From: Echinometra lucunter | Lineage: Eukaryota; Echinodermata; Echinoidea; Camarodonta; Echinometridae | Length of the DNA: 64,000 bases | Direction: 5' to 3' | Assembly: GCA_029962745.1 (NCBI GenBank) | Contig: CM057161.1 | Coordinates: 6,833,876 to 6,897,875, forward strand | Shown: positions 23,187 through 36,000 of the stretch, in pieces | How the letters are laid out: each line of letters opens with the position of its first letter | Numbering within the stretch: the stretch's first letter is position 1 | Translations under genes and position numbers: made by a program | The notes under the pieces: model-generated | Databases searched by the model: none | Seen by the model: only the letters and a program-made list of their open reading frames with translations | What the model was told of the DNA's origin: nothing

Positions 23187-23232
23187 CGTACTGGGGGTCG
23201 GGGTCGGGGTCGGGGTCGGGGTGGGGGGAGGG
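23187..23232 (+). repeat. (GGGGTC)n hexamer array, G-quadruplex candidate
   Basis: Five successive G-runs of four to six separated by TC or T, followed by more poly-G and then poly-C at 23261-23274. The pattern meets the usual G4 rule of four or more G3+ runs with short loops. Confidence 0.85.
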
Positions 23233-23762
23233 GGTGGAGAAGGGAGGGAGTGGGACTGCTGCCCCCCCCCCCCCAGTAATAATCTCGACCATTTTTTTCA
23301 TTATTATTTATATCTTCGAAATTGTCAGTGCATCAAATTTTCTTGAGTATCTAGCCGAATGAACTTTTTTATATTCTGTTTCTCTTTATTATCCTTGTGG
23401 ACTTTTTTTTTGGGGGGGGGGGTATAGTGCAGTTCCCAGAAATAATTGGGTCAATATGCCACTGGCAGTGTAAACTTTCTTCTTCTACAGCAGCCAACTG
23501 TACGTTGCAAAATTTTAAGACTGCTATAATGATAATAAATATTGTAATAATAATGATAAGAATTAACGATAATGATGATAGTGATAGTGAAATTTCTGAT
23601 GTCCCCCCCCCCCTTTTTTTATATAAAAGTGGTGGATATAATTGAGCGATTCAATGACATGGCGTGCAGCCCAATCGAAGGGGGAGGGGTGTAATAAAAA
23701 GTGTATGGAATTTGAGCAAATTAGGGATCACAAGGACTTCTTTTACTTTCATCCTTGCTTTT

Positions 23763-23764
<2 letters not shown>

Positions 23765-23828
<64 letters not shown>

Positions 23829-23835
23829 TCTCTAG
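23765..23835. repeat. (CT)n microsatellite
   Basis: About 70 bases of nearly pure CT repeat. Confidence 0.97.
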
Positions 23836-23878
23836 ATATCTTCTTATTCATTTTTTCCCATTCATTTTAATCAGGGGA

Positions 23879-24000
23879 GCGTTTTATGAAGAGTTTTGTC
23901 GGTGAAAATCACCGACAAATGTTATAAGCTACTGAAAATCCTCGCATCTGATTGGCTGAAAGCAAATTAGTCGGTGAAAATCACCGTCATTATGACTCAT
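23879..24000. mobile_element. fold-back MITE, 'ATTGGCTGA' family
   Basis: 'gttttgtcggtgaaaatcac' is repeated in inverse form at the right side, with 'ttataagctactgaaa' and 'ctgattggctga' between them. The same internal phrases occur in elements at 32378 and 32803. Confidence 0.6.
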
Positions 24001-24378
24001 GTTTATTTCTATGTCGGAGATTTCTCCTTTGAAGATGCTGTTTAAAAAAAAATCACGATACACTATATTCTTTGCTGTCAGGAGCTGACTTCGTTGATCT
24101 TAATTTTTATTCTCTCCATGCCGTCAGACTTCCAACGTTAATTCAGATATAAGCCTGTGTGCATCTTTATGAAGAATACGGTTGGATCCTGATAACTGTG
24201 AGTTTTTGTTGACCATGATTACGTATTTCGTTGTAGTATTCCACACGAGTATTTTCAATATGCCCACTTGGACCATGGAAACGCTCCTTGTATGCATGCT
24301 GTGTATATATGCTATGCTCCGTTTTCTTCTAAAATCTATGATTTTATTTCTTAATGGCATTCTACTACCAACTCTGAT

Positions 24379-24393
24379 TCTAATATATATATC

Positions 24394-24456
<63 letters not shown>

Positions 24457-24461
24457 AGAGG
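24379..24461. repeat. (AT)n(AG)n compound microsatellite
   Basis: TATATA runs pass into about 45 bases of AG repeat and then a poly-G run. Confidence 0.95.
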
Positions 24462-24689
24462 GGGGGGGGATTTGTTTAATTTAATTGTATGCTCCCTAAA
24501 ACAAGTTAACAATATAGTTATTAAGCAGGATAGGGGGATTGGGTCTCAAACCTAACCCCAAACAAAAGGAAAAGACAATAGAAAAAAAAATTAGGTGAGA
24601 CTAGAAAAGAAATACTGAAAAAATAAGGAAAAAGAAGAGAGAGAGAAAGAGAGGTAGAGAGAGGGGGTGGGGTGGGTGGTAGGCCAATA

Positions 24690-25095
24690 ACACTTAATTT
24701 GCGTCTATATAATTCATGGTATTTTGCATATTCTGGCGGAGACGGACCGGCACGTTTCCCTTGATTTCTTACTAAAAAAAACAAACAAACAAACTCATGC
24801 AAATGTTTCACTACTATTATTGAAACAAGACTGATGATATAGCTCACAACATCATAATTTCTAAATACTAAATAACAATTTATTTGCGTCAGTATAATTC
24901 ATGGTACTCGGCATATTCCGGGGGTATAAAACCTGCATGTTTCCCTTGATTTCTTATTTTAGAAAACAAGCAAACAAACAAACAAAAATAGCATTGGATT
25001 GGCCACAAATGTTTCACTTCTACTGAAACAAGACTGATAATCTAGCTTTTTCAAAAATTCAATGTATCACAATATCATAATTTCTAAAATGCGAC
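24690..25095 (-). other. tandem duplicate carrying an exon-like peptide
   Basis: Two direct copies (24690-24870, 24875-25095) are offset by 185 bp at their left parts. On the minus strand copy 1 encodes RNQGKRAGPSPPEYAKYHEL and copy 2 RNQGKHAGFIPPEYAEYHEL. Each is preceded by a pyrimidine-rich tract ending in AG. Several differences fall at third codon positions (gcc/gca, ccg/ccc, cca/ccg). I do not recognise the peptide. It could be a duplicated exon of an unseen gene or a repeat relic. Confidence 0.4.
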
Positions 25096-26226
25096 AATCT
25101 CACACCTTTAATCAAATTAGACATAATTTGAAATGCACTTTGGATACTTAAACAACAAGATGATTAAATATAATATAGCATAAATGTGATAAAATGATTA
25201 AAATGACTTTTCAATAAATTACCAATCACATAACCTAAAACAGATTTCCTAAACTAGAAAAATGCACAGAGGGAATATTCCCAAGAATATATAATTATTT
25301 CATTGCGATGATCCAGTTAATATACTGGCAGAGAAAAAAAATCCATAACTGTTTACAGTCACCTACATGTATATGACTTTATCACTGCAGTATTTTGTGC
25401 ACTTTCTAAATTAACTTTTTTTTTAAGTACAAAGTTTGTCCGTGCATGCCAAATACATGACAGTAATCAAGGTACATTTGGATAATTTGTTTCTCTGATT
25501 CCAAAGTGGGAAAAGGAAAACCAGAATATTATAGTGAGTGTATTTTTTTTGCACGTATGTATCCATAATGATACTGTTTGAATAGCTTTGCCTGCTTTTT
25601 GTGAAAAACAAGTATCAAAGTACTTGCTTACTTCATCAAGAACAAGTTTAGCATGGGAGTTCTCTGTTAATCCAATCAAATATAGAATGTGACAGTATTT
25701 TCATAAATATTGCACATGAAAACACAAGAAAGCTCCACAAAGTTTGTCTTGAATTTAACATCAAAATACAGTGTTATGCCAATCAAACTCCTGGCCACCA
25801 TCCTCTATAAAATTTGTCAGAGATACAATCACTCACTGTAACCTAGAACATGTATGACGGCAGAGCATCTAGAAACTAAATCCAGAAGACTTTTTTTTCT
25901 TGGTTCTGATGATTCCTACTTCATAGATAAATATCCCTTACCGGTAAAGTCTCCAAATTTAGCATATTCCTGCATCCATATCAAATAATTATTTACACAT
26001 TGTGTTCAAATGTTCAATAAAACAATAAAATAGAGAAAGATTGACTCGAATTCCCAGCACTACGATTGTGTTCAATGACATGAAAGACTTGAAAATAGGC
26101 AGCATATATTTAACATGCTTTATTTCCTTCCTTGCTGCCATCTTTCGTGAAAAAAAAATCTCTTTAATAAATCATCAATAATTCCTATAAGAATTTACAA
26201 CTTGATGTAGTCCACTGACTATGCAA

Positions 26227-26227
<1 letters not shown>

Positions 26228-26262
<35 letters not shown>
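26228..26262. repeat. (TA)n microsatellite
   Basis: About 34 bases of TA repeat. Confidence 0.95.
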
Positions 26263-26263
<1 letters not shown>

Positions 26264-27994
26264 ATATGTCAATAGTATATTAAAACTGCATTATACCAAT
26301 TGCAAACATACATAACTGAATCCATCATACCATATACAAGATAACATCATTATCGCATAACACACTAAACACATACACAAAATATACTCTTTCTCATCCT
26401 AATATAAAAGTAAATTGAAATTGAAACTCCTCTGAGATGATAGTAGTGATGGAAAAAATATGTTTTTTGCTGAGATACTACTTACATCTGTCTTCACAAT
26501 ATGCCTTATGACCATGGTGCGTGGAGAGCTACATGTAGGGTAAAATCTTCATTCACATATAAAGTGGTATACCACCATAGTTTACATCATGTGTTGATGA
26601 GTCTAAGGTGCTATTGTGGAGGTTCCTACAGAAATTTGAGAACAAAATTAGCTTTTCCAAGACCTAACTTTTGCCTCTTTCCATGACCAGATAAGGTATG
26701 GGTATGGGCTGTGGCATAAAAGTGTTGGACGTAGTAATACCACATTGTGATATACATGTATATATGTATTATGTCATGTTGTAGTGGCCTCTGCTTCCCT
26801 TCACAGCCATTGCCACACACAGTCCACAGCCACAATCAATTTCCATGACTTTCCATGACTTTCTAGGTGTTTCAATGTCTGTGGAAACCCTGTATTAAGT
26901 TAACAGTGAATGCAAGCCCATCATGTCAAATCAACATTCCACAAGAACAATTTGTGAAAAAGAAGAGCTGTAACAGAATTTTCATATGCAGGAGAGGTAT
27001 TTAAGCATGAGGATATTGCTAAACAGTGGACAATTGGTCTTTTAAAATATTTCCATCATATGGATTTTGACAAGAAGAGCACACCAGAAAAGAAACATTT
27101 GTGTTACATTAATCATAGCTGGTAAGTATCTTGAAAATCATTAAAATGTACCAATCCCTGAAAAGAGATATGTCAAGCATTCCACATTCCTATACTTCAA
27201 TTAAGAGTTATTACAAATTTTTGAAAACACACCGTGAACATACATTACACTGACATGTGAGTAGACTATATGGCACAGCCCAAACGTCTTTGTATAGTAT
27301 TTAGTTATCGCCTAAAGGCCAACACAGAACCCAAGTCTGATTTGGATTTAGTGTGAAAAGCGTTACATTTTTCTTCATTTTCTTCACAATCCTTGCTACC
27401 CACAGAAGGACAGGTAAAGTGTTTTGGAGTTGATTTTATACATTCTTCATGTAGCTGTACATAAAATATTTTAAAGTTGATAAGTACACTTTAGGATAGA
27501 AACAATGACTTGCAATAATGTGATATTGGAGGCAAACATCTAAATTCGAATCCAACAAACTGCATGCACACAAAGCTTTGAAAAACTACAGGACACCATC
27601 ATGTACAATGGAATGCAAATGAATAGAGACAAATTTGGTCAATGGGATATAGGTACGCTTCATGCATCTATAGTAAATAGATCATTTACAGTTAGCTTCA
27701 CGATGAATTGGCAAGATACTCCATTAAGGAAAATACACTGTTCAAAATAGCACTTGAATCTACGTGTAATAATTGGGTAACAAAAAATAGATCTATGTAT
27801 AGAATCACAGCCATTAAATAAGGTGTGATCCGGAAAAAAGGGGTTTACGAAGAGGGCCGTTGTAAGATTATATATACCACCAATAATTAAGACAAAGCTT
27901 TCGGGCACCTGCCCTTCATCATAAACCCCTTTTTTGGATCACGCATATAATATGACGGAGAACCGCAAACATACATCACTGAGACTTATCACAA

Positions 27995-28003
<9 letters not shown>

Positions 28004-28041
<38 letters not shown>

Positions 28042-28072
28042 TACATATAATATATATTTATATATATATTTC
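28004..28072. repeat. AT-rich interrupted (TA)n tract
   Basis: Alternating TA runs with ATAAATAAATA interruptions; low complexity only. Confidence 0.9.
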
Positions 28073-28609
28073 CTATAATTATACAGAGGATGAAATCATG
28101 ACGTTTCTATGAACTATTTGCACTGATGAGTTTAATAACAGGACTACTATTTCATAATCAATAAAAGTTGTGACTTGCGAAAAAAAAAAATGATACAAAA
28201 TACAGAACAGGTTCGTAATATTTGTACAATACACAACTAGGATTTTTAGAATTGTACTAGGGTGCTTTCTGTCTTTCTCTGTCCCTCCCCCTTTCTCTTA
28301 AAGGATTTTGACAATGATTATTCACAGATGGAAGTCTACCACAGCACCTACTTCATTTTTCAAGACTATCTCATGAATGTTTATCTTGTTTAAAGTGTAC
28401 ATGTATAGGCAGAAACTCTTAATTAACTAACACTTGTGCATGTAATAAGAATGTAGATTTGGAATAAGGAATGCTTTACATCCACTAGTGATATATCTGA
28501 AAAAATACTTAAAATTGCACAATAGATTTTCAAGAAATACCATTAATAAAACTAAAAGAGTATCCACAAAAGTATAATACAAAACGGATAAAGTACATAG
28601 ACATAAAAG

Positions 28610-28815
28610 TAGCATAGTTTAAGCATGACCTCATTTCATCAAAATGTATAAATTTGGCAGATCATTATTTACATTACGATATCCTTGTAGCAGTTCAGTT
28701 GATTACACATATCACAACAAATTTACAGTGTAGCATAATTTAAGCATGACCTTATTTCAACAAAATGTATCAATATGGCAGATCATTATTTACATTATAA
28801 TATACTCGCAAGTAT
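28610..28815. repeat. direct duplication, about 120-bp unit
   Basis: 'gtttaagcatgacctcattt' and following bases recur at about 28737, with 'ggcagatcattatttacatt' in both. The two copies are roughly 85-90% alike by eye. Confidence 0.75.
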
Positions 28816-28976
28816 TACACTTCACTTGATTACACTTGTCACAACACACTTACAAAGGAAAATGAACTCAATATATGATTCTGTCCCAACATGGTGAAAA
28901 TAATTCAGTGTAAATTTATACAACATATTAATGCAGTATTATTATAAATGCAGCATTCATTTCTACAAATTCAATT

Positions 28977-29375
28977 TATTTGACACTTTGTAGCATTCAC
29001 CCTATTTATACCATGATACTATGATAGTGGAATTCAATTATGAATTGACATCAGACATGTAATTTCACTTCATATTTTTACTTACCAAAGTGCGACAAGG
29101 GTGTCAACTTTATACACTTGTGACATATACTAAAACCTGAGATGTGATTGCTAATGTATAGGATGAAATTAGCTTTGACCTGCCTAACACATTTTATTTG
29201 ACATTTTCTAGCATTCACTCTCTTTATACCATGATACTATGATTGTTGAATTCAATTATGAATTGACATCAGACATGTCATTTCACTTCATATTTTGACT
29301 TATCAAAGTGCTTTAAGGGTTGTCAACTTTATACATTTATGACATATATTAAAACCTGAGATGTGATTGCTAAAG
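28977..29375. repeat. direct duplication, about 185-bp unit at ~215-bp spacing
   Basis: 'ttataccatgatactatgat' to 'acctgagatgtgattgctaa' occurs twice (starts about 28977 and 29192). Each copy opens with TTATTTGACA, which on the HELZ2 strand is an AATAAA-type hexamer, so the duplication may carry poly(A) signals. Confidence 0.7.
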
Positions 29376-29914
29376 TATTAGCTTTGACTTGCCTAAGTAA
29401 CCCACTGCTGACAGGAACTTGGTTGTCCCTGTATTAACCCTATGGGAAAATGAGTAATCAGTAGTAAGTGTATTACCCCTATGGGAATATAGTCAGTGGG
29501 TCAATGCTGCCTAATGAGTACATTCTGACAACTAAGTCTGCAAATACAGACTTCTATTCTTGGTACATTACTCTCAGTAACAGCACAGGAAGCTGTCGTA
29601 AACAGATATAAGTCTGCATTACATCTTGACACTTAGACCACTTCTCCTACTGGTCTCATAATATGGTGTCAGGAATGGGATTAAAACCCATGGCTCTTTT
29701 CCCCAAGTAAAGATTGCTCCAAAAGTAATCTTGAGAGAAGAAGAAGACATGAATTTAAATACATGTATGTCAGGTTTCACCATTACAAAGTGGACAAATA
29801 TAGTTTTATAAGAAATATGGAATAAGCTCTTCTTTTTTAACCAGGTGATCCAAATGCATTCACTGGGTTTTCCTGCAGTGAGAAACAACTTCTACTTTTG
29901 AACACAGCCATATT

Positions 29915-30024
29915 CTAGTGAGGTAGTGCTGGAAAGTTCTGGGCTTCTACAAGGCAGTTTGTCTCTTCATACATCCTCAGCATTTCCCTCCATCTCTTGT
30001 GGCATCTCAGCAGATACTGGTTAC
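29915..30024 (-). CDS. HELZ2: HELZ2 last coding exon
   Basis: Encodes NQYLLRCHKRWREMLRMYEE, then TNCLVEAQNFPALPH and a TAG at 29915-29917. The acceptor is ACAAACAG. The W..LL..Y...NC pattern is typical of the C-terminus of HELZ2/UPF1-like proteins. Confidence 0.93.
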
Positions 30025-33000
30025 CTGTTTGTGAAAGGAAAAGAAAGAAATGATAATCTTCAAATACCGTAGTCCATGTTTGAATAGAGGTGTCATAGTA
30101 ATTCCACTTTACTTTTAACCAGGAGGTTGAGGGTTCAAAACTAAATTTACTAACAGATTAACCCATTCATGACAGGAATTATTTAAACCCTAATTTGATC
30201 AGCTTTTATTCTTCAAATTGGCAACACCAATTTTTTTATTTTATTACTACATTTTTCTTATAAAATGTCATGTATCTGAAATGAATATAAATTGACAGAA
30301 ATTATGATGAGAAGTCAAAAAGTTGCCAATTTGCAGGGGAAAACGGTGATTTTAAACCTTCTATCACATTGCCAATTTAAGGATTTTAATGCTTATTTTC
30401 TTTTTAAAAATTTTCAGTATCAAACTACGAATATTGACGCAACCAAAATGGGCACATTTTGTGTAGAATTTTTTGCTCTTTCTGCTCATATATTTGGTAT
30501 GATTTTTAGGGCTTTGCATCAAAAGATATTAGGCCAAACCACAAAATGTGGACCTCTGTCATGAATGGGTTAATCTAACTATGAAACTCCCTACCCAGGT
30601 GTAAATGGCTGCCTGATATGTCAGAGTACCACATACTTACCTCTAAGTTACATTTGCATTTACAACTAAGGTTTGTTTGGGGGAACGGGCGTTCAATTTC
30701 ATAAAGTGTCTTGTCAGTGATTTTCAATGACACTGACAAGTTGTCAGAGCTGATAACTTGTCAGTGTATAAGACTAGTCAGAAATCATTGGCTAAAAACA
30801 GACTTTGTCAGTGAAAATAACTGACAAGACATTAATGAAACGCCCCCAAGATATGATGCGATGAACCCTTGTGACACACCCTGCGTTTTTTTAGTGTTCG
30901 TATATGGCGTGGCAAACCACGCCACTTATGATAATTTATAATGGCTGCGCATTCACGCATCAACGCTCAGATATGAGTGCTATACAAGAAGTCACTATTC
31001 TTACTGAGTTATGTAATCAGTGATCTCTATGACCTTGACCTTGGATCTTAAAACCCTAAAATCTACCAAGGTCATCGTTGCTCCCACATCATTACTGAGC
31101 CAAGTTTGAAGTTCATCCATTGCATGGTTCTTAAGTTAAAACAAGAACAATCCATTTTCATGTATAAATGTCTTCTGTGATCTTTGATCTTTGACCTCAT
31201 GACCCCAAAATATAAACAGATTGCGATCCATCCACACTGGACCTAGCTACAAAGTTTCATGAAGATCTGTCCTTCACTTAGTGAGATATTGTGTTCACAA
31301 GTTATTGTATAGTTATATCAACCTGTGACCTTTGAACTTTTGATCTCACGATCCCAAGATCTCATCAGATTGCAGGTCTCCCACATTAGACCTAGCTACA
31401 CAGTTTCATGAAAATTGGTCCATCAGATCTTGGGACATTGCATTCACAATCTATCTGAACATACATGTAATTGGATCAAGCTGTGACCTTGACCTTTTGA
31501 CCTCATGACCCCAAAATCTAAGGCCGCTGATCAAAAGTCTCGTCCTGAATCTTGTATTCTCCGCAACCAATCTTTTACATCGGCTTTCCCAATCCTCCGT
31601 TGTTTTGTCTATAGAGAAATGGGAGGATCAGAGAGGAAATGACATGAGCAGGAAAGACATTAAAAGCCGCGTCCCAAATTGGCTCCGACTTTTGATAAGG
31701 TGCCTAATCAGATTGCCATCCACCTATATTGGAAGAAGGATGAGTTAGTAGAAACTAGTCAGAGCCCAGGGAAAATATGAAGTTTTAGAAGTCTGTAATC
31801 ACTTAGCAAATGAGCGGAAGAGGGGCCTAGTGCAGGGTGTTGATGGTACTGTTGTTGACCCATCTCCGAGAATTAGCATGCTAGAGTAACTGACGCAACT
31901 GAACCGAATGAGGGCATAAGGATTGTGAAATGCAAGAATTAAAAATGTCATAGCTCACCAACAATGATAAGACCTTGCTTAGCTCTGGTCAAGGCAACAT
32001 TCATCTGATTCTCATCATTGATGAAGCCAAGATGCTTCCTTTGCCAGGATTGGCTTGGACTTTCCTCAATCTCAATACGAGGTTTGGAGCGCACTGTTGA
32101 AAAGACTACATAGTCCCATTCACTCCCTGTTTACAAATGACAGTTTGAAAACCATATGACAACCTTAATATAGCACACATGTTTTTTAGACAAGTATCTC
32201 CAGGGTGCCGTTGCATAAAGACTTGCTATTATAGTAACTTTGCCATCAATGATGACTACCATGGTAACGTTGCTCAGCAGCCAATCAAAATCCAGTATTC
32301 CATGAAAGTTATCATTGATGGCAAAGTTACTATAATAGCGAGTTTTATGCAACGGCACCCAGGACTATTTCACCTCTGGACCCAGTTTCATAAAACATGT
32401 TATCGGTAACAACTGCCACATTTCTATGACAAATTTGCTCTCAGCCAATCAAATACAAGGATTTCAGTAGCTTATAACAGTTACTGCAATTTGTTATTGA
32501 TAACAAGTTTTATGAAACAGGGCCCTGGGCCCATATTCATAAAACCTTACAAAGCTAGTTGTCAACTGATTACATAGGTCACAGTACACAGTTAGTTGAC
32601 GAGTAGGTGCGACCTATGGAGGTTTCATGAATATATGGGCCCAGGACAATTATTCTTAATCACTGCCTAGGTTGGTGCCAGAGGTAAATTTTGATAATTT
32701 TTTTTTATTTTCGAAGGATAGTTGTCCAGGGTGAGTTTTCCTGGAATTTGAGGGGTTTCATTCATTGTTCTAAAGTACATTTACATGCAGTATTGTCTGA
32801 GGGCCCAATTTCGTAAAACTTGTTATCAATTACAAGTTGCAATAAGTGTTATAAGCTACTGAAATCCTTACATCTGATTGGCTGAGACCAAATTTGTCAT
32901 AGAAATGTGGCAGTTGTTACTGATAGCAAGTTTTATGAAATGGGGCCCTGGAGGGGTAGCTGTTCAGGAATGGGCTATCCTTAGGGGCATTTCTTCTGGA

Positions 33001-36000
33001 TGATAGTCCAATGGTAATTGTTCTGCATATCCAAAGAATATTAATTTGTTACTGCAAGGATACAACATTCAGGCATAACATTTGAAAATTTAATGTGCCA
33101 TAAAAAAAAAATTCTTTGTTCTCCAAAGGCCAGGAAATAAAACTAGATGAATACGACTGTATCTACATGTACTATATGCCTCCATCCATTCAGTCAATTT
33201 CACAGCTCCAACTATTCTTTAATTATTGTGATAACCAAAATAAAAACGTTTAATTTCATGCACATGACCTCAAAAACATTTGACCTACATACCCAATAAT
33301 CCAATCTGGGGGGTGTTTCATACAGCTTTTCGTAAGTTACGCACGACTTTACGCACGACTGGTGATATGTTCTTGTGCTACATGTAAATGATTGAGAATC
33401 TGATTAGCACCCAAGAACATGTTCCAGTCGTGCCCAAAGTCGTGCATAACTTACGAACAGCTTTATGATTATCTACATGGTATAAATATCAAATGTTTAG
33501 AAAATGTTGGATTGGTTTGCTCATGTTCTTATTAGAAGGCTTTTTAACTTAATTACTTTTATGAGCACAGGCACTTATTCAGTTTGAGAATATAGACAGA
33601 ATACTGCCAAAGCATCTACCACTAAATGAACAAAAGTACACAAAAACAATTCGTCTTGTAAATTGAAAATGAGATTACCTGCACAATTGTAAGTACATGT
33701 ATTCCTTTTTGCAAATTAGTCCTGCATGGTTCCTATTAGGCAGGAGGTTGATTTTAGGGTGAACCAAGTGTAGTGATAATTTGCACAGAGCAAAAGAGAG
33801 TGGCATTATTTTGAAAGAGGTAATTTTTTATCAAACTACGCACCACAGATTTTTTGAATGGCTGGTGAGATTACTGACAAGAACCAAGTTTGAAGTTCAT
33901 ACTTAAAATGATTTTTCAGATACAGCATTAACAAGGCTAAAACCCAAAATTTTGGAATTGACCTCTGTGACCTTTAACTTCTGACCTTCCTACCACAAAA
34001 TACAATCAGATCGTCTTAATATAAGTTGGAATTTCATACATTGTGACTCAAATATTTATTGAGATACCATGTTAATGACACTAACACCTGCAATAACATG
34101 ACTGCTATGGCCTTTGACCTAACATACCCCCAATTCTAATCAGATTGTCTACCTTATGTTGATACATATTAGGACCAAGTTTAAAGTTCATATCTCAAGC
34201 AGTTCTTGAGATGTTGCGTTGACAAAAAAGCACTACGGACAGACAGATGGACAACCAACAAAAAGTGCCTCTAGCACCACCTTCAGTGGGCAGAGAAACA
34301 AAAGCAAAATACAATTTTTACCTTGGCTTTTCACCACTGTGCTAACTTTGATCTCCTGGAGGAGCTGGTCATGGTCATTGCGAAGTCTGTCTTCAAGCTG
34401 TGCACACTGGAGCCGATACTGAGATAGAACAATGATCTTCTCGGGGGATGCCCCTCTGTTGATCATCTCCCGGACTATTCGGATCTGTGACGATTGAAGA
34501 TTGGATCAGATGTGTTGAACTGATTGTAGAAACCAATATTCAGCACTTAAAAAAGGTGGCACAACTTATTTCAAGAAAAGGTGAGAGTTAATGCAATTTA
34601 CATATTTTATATCGATTTCATTCATTTTTTGATAATTTTCACTCAAAGATCCTCACATTTGTGAGCAGTGAACAGTCTTCCAAAACACAAAATCATTTTA
34701 TAGGGTAAATCTCATGACAACAAAAACAGAAGCTTTCTGGAAGCAATCTTGTGAAGCTTTACCCACTGTCCACAACAGAATACAACTCTAACATTCATTT
34801 GCATAAATAGGAGCTTGCTCTTTGAGAAACAACTCAGGAAATAAAGACCACTTAGTCTGATTTCTTTTAATTCAAGACACAAGCTTCAGTCACAATTGCT
34901 GCACTGTCATTTCCTTAAACTTACCAAATTTGTTACTTCAAGTCTTGACCCAACAACACGCATAACCTCAACCCTATCCCTGAACTAATAAAACCCACAC
35001 TCAATCTCAGTGGTACCTCACCCTAACCCATTATCTTTTGACAAAGTAAAGTCTGGAGCAAATTTCAAAAGATAACATGCCACACAACCCATCTGAAGGG
35101 TATAAAATTGACAGTTGCACACATAACAAACAGTGCCTCAAACTTTCCACGATGCTTTAGGCTTACAGTATGGTAAGAAACAGAATTAGAGTAAATTCCT
35201 CCATACCACATGTCTGATCTCGGCTCTATTGCTCTTTGACATCTCACTGCCTTCTTCTGACTTCACAGAGAGGGTCTCCTCCCTCCCGTTCACATGACAG
35301 AAGACCCTAGGCGTCCTTCCGTTGTTGGGCCAGATCCTGCGGATCGGGTCTGGACCACGCCTTATGACAGACTCGGCTGTCTCCAGTTTATCTTTGTAGA
35401 ACGCCTTGGATGGGAATTCACATATCCGCACATGCTATTATAGGGTGGGAAGAGGAAGAGAAAGTACTGCTCTTAATACAAGAAAAGTATACTGTGCAGA
35501 AATGGTAGGCTAGAGCACTAAGAGTTAGAACTTATCGTGTCTCTCCAGAATTGGTCATATCTCCTTTCATCAAATGTATCCTTAAAGCCAATAGTGACTT
35601 ATAAATACAATTACTGTAATTTGCAATCAATCTTTGTGAAGATGCAATCAATTACCACACATTGCAGCTCAAGTTTTATGTTACAAGGCCAGGAGCTCAA
35701 ACTATTCTTCTCTTTTAATATCAACATCATCATTTTAACATGAAAACTATGAAACATGTCTCATGGCATAGGAAATTCCACATGAACCAAATTTGGGGGG
35801 GGGGGGGGCCTCATTAAATGGTTGTCAGTATGCCTCAAATTATTTACTGCATCACCCCCTTCCTTATCTATATCTCTATTACATGTATTTACATACAGTT
35901 AATATTACAAATACAGAATATTCCTTGCCCCATGTATGAGATCAATATAACTGTATGCATGTCTGATATGCCCTACATGAGCAAATTCACAAATTCAAAA

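Larger units (their letters stand above)
21000..29914. other. intergenic region between THOC2 promoter and HELZ2 3' end
   Basis: No confident gene. Holds microsatellites at 21053, 21267, 23187, 23765, 24379, 26228 and 28004, a SINE (22977-23120), a fold-back at 23879-24000, a duplicated exon-like segment (24690-25095), a hairpin around 27815-27945 and two pairs of direct duplications (28610-28810, 28977-29375). Part of the right end must be HELZ2 3'UTR. Candidate AATAAA signals on the minus strand fall at about 29191 and 28975, inside the duplicated blocks. Confidence 0.65.

Noticed and set aside
25467..25679. Short minus-strand exon encoding ENSHAKLVLDE
   Set aside because: An AACAG acceptor and GAA|GTAAGC donor exist, but about 32 bases of coding sequence without recognised neighbours is too little to support.
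30292..30564. 90-codon plus-strand ORF
   Set aside because: Lies inside a TIR-bounded non-autonomous element and has no recognisable domain.
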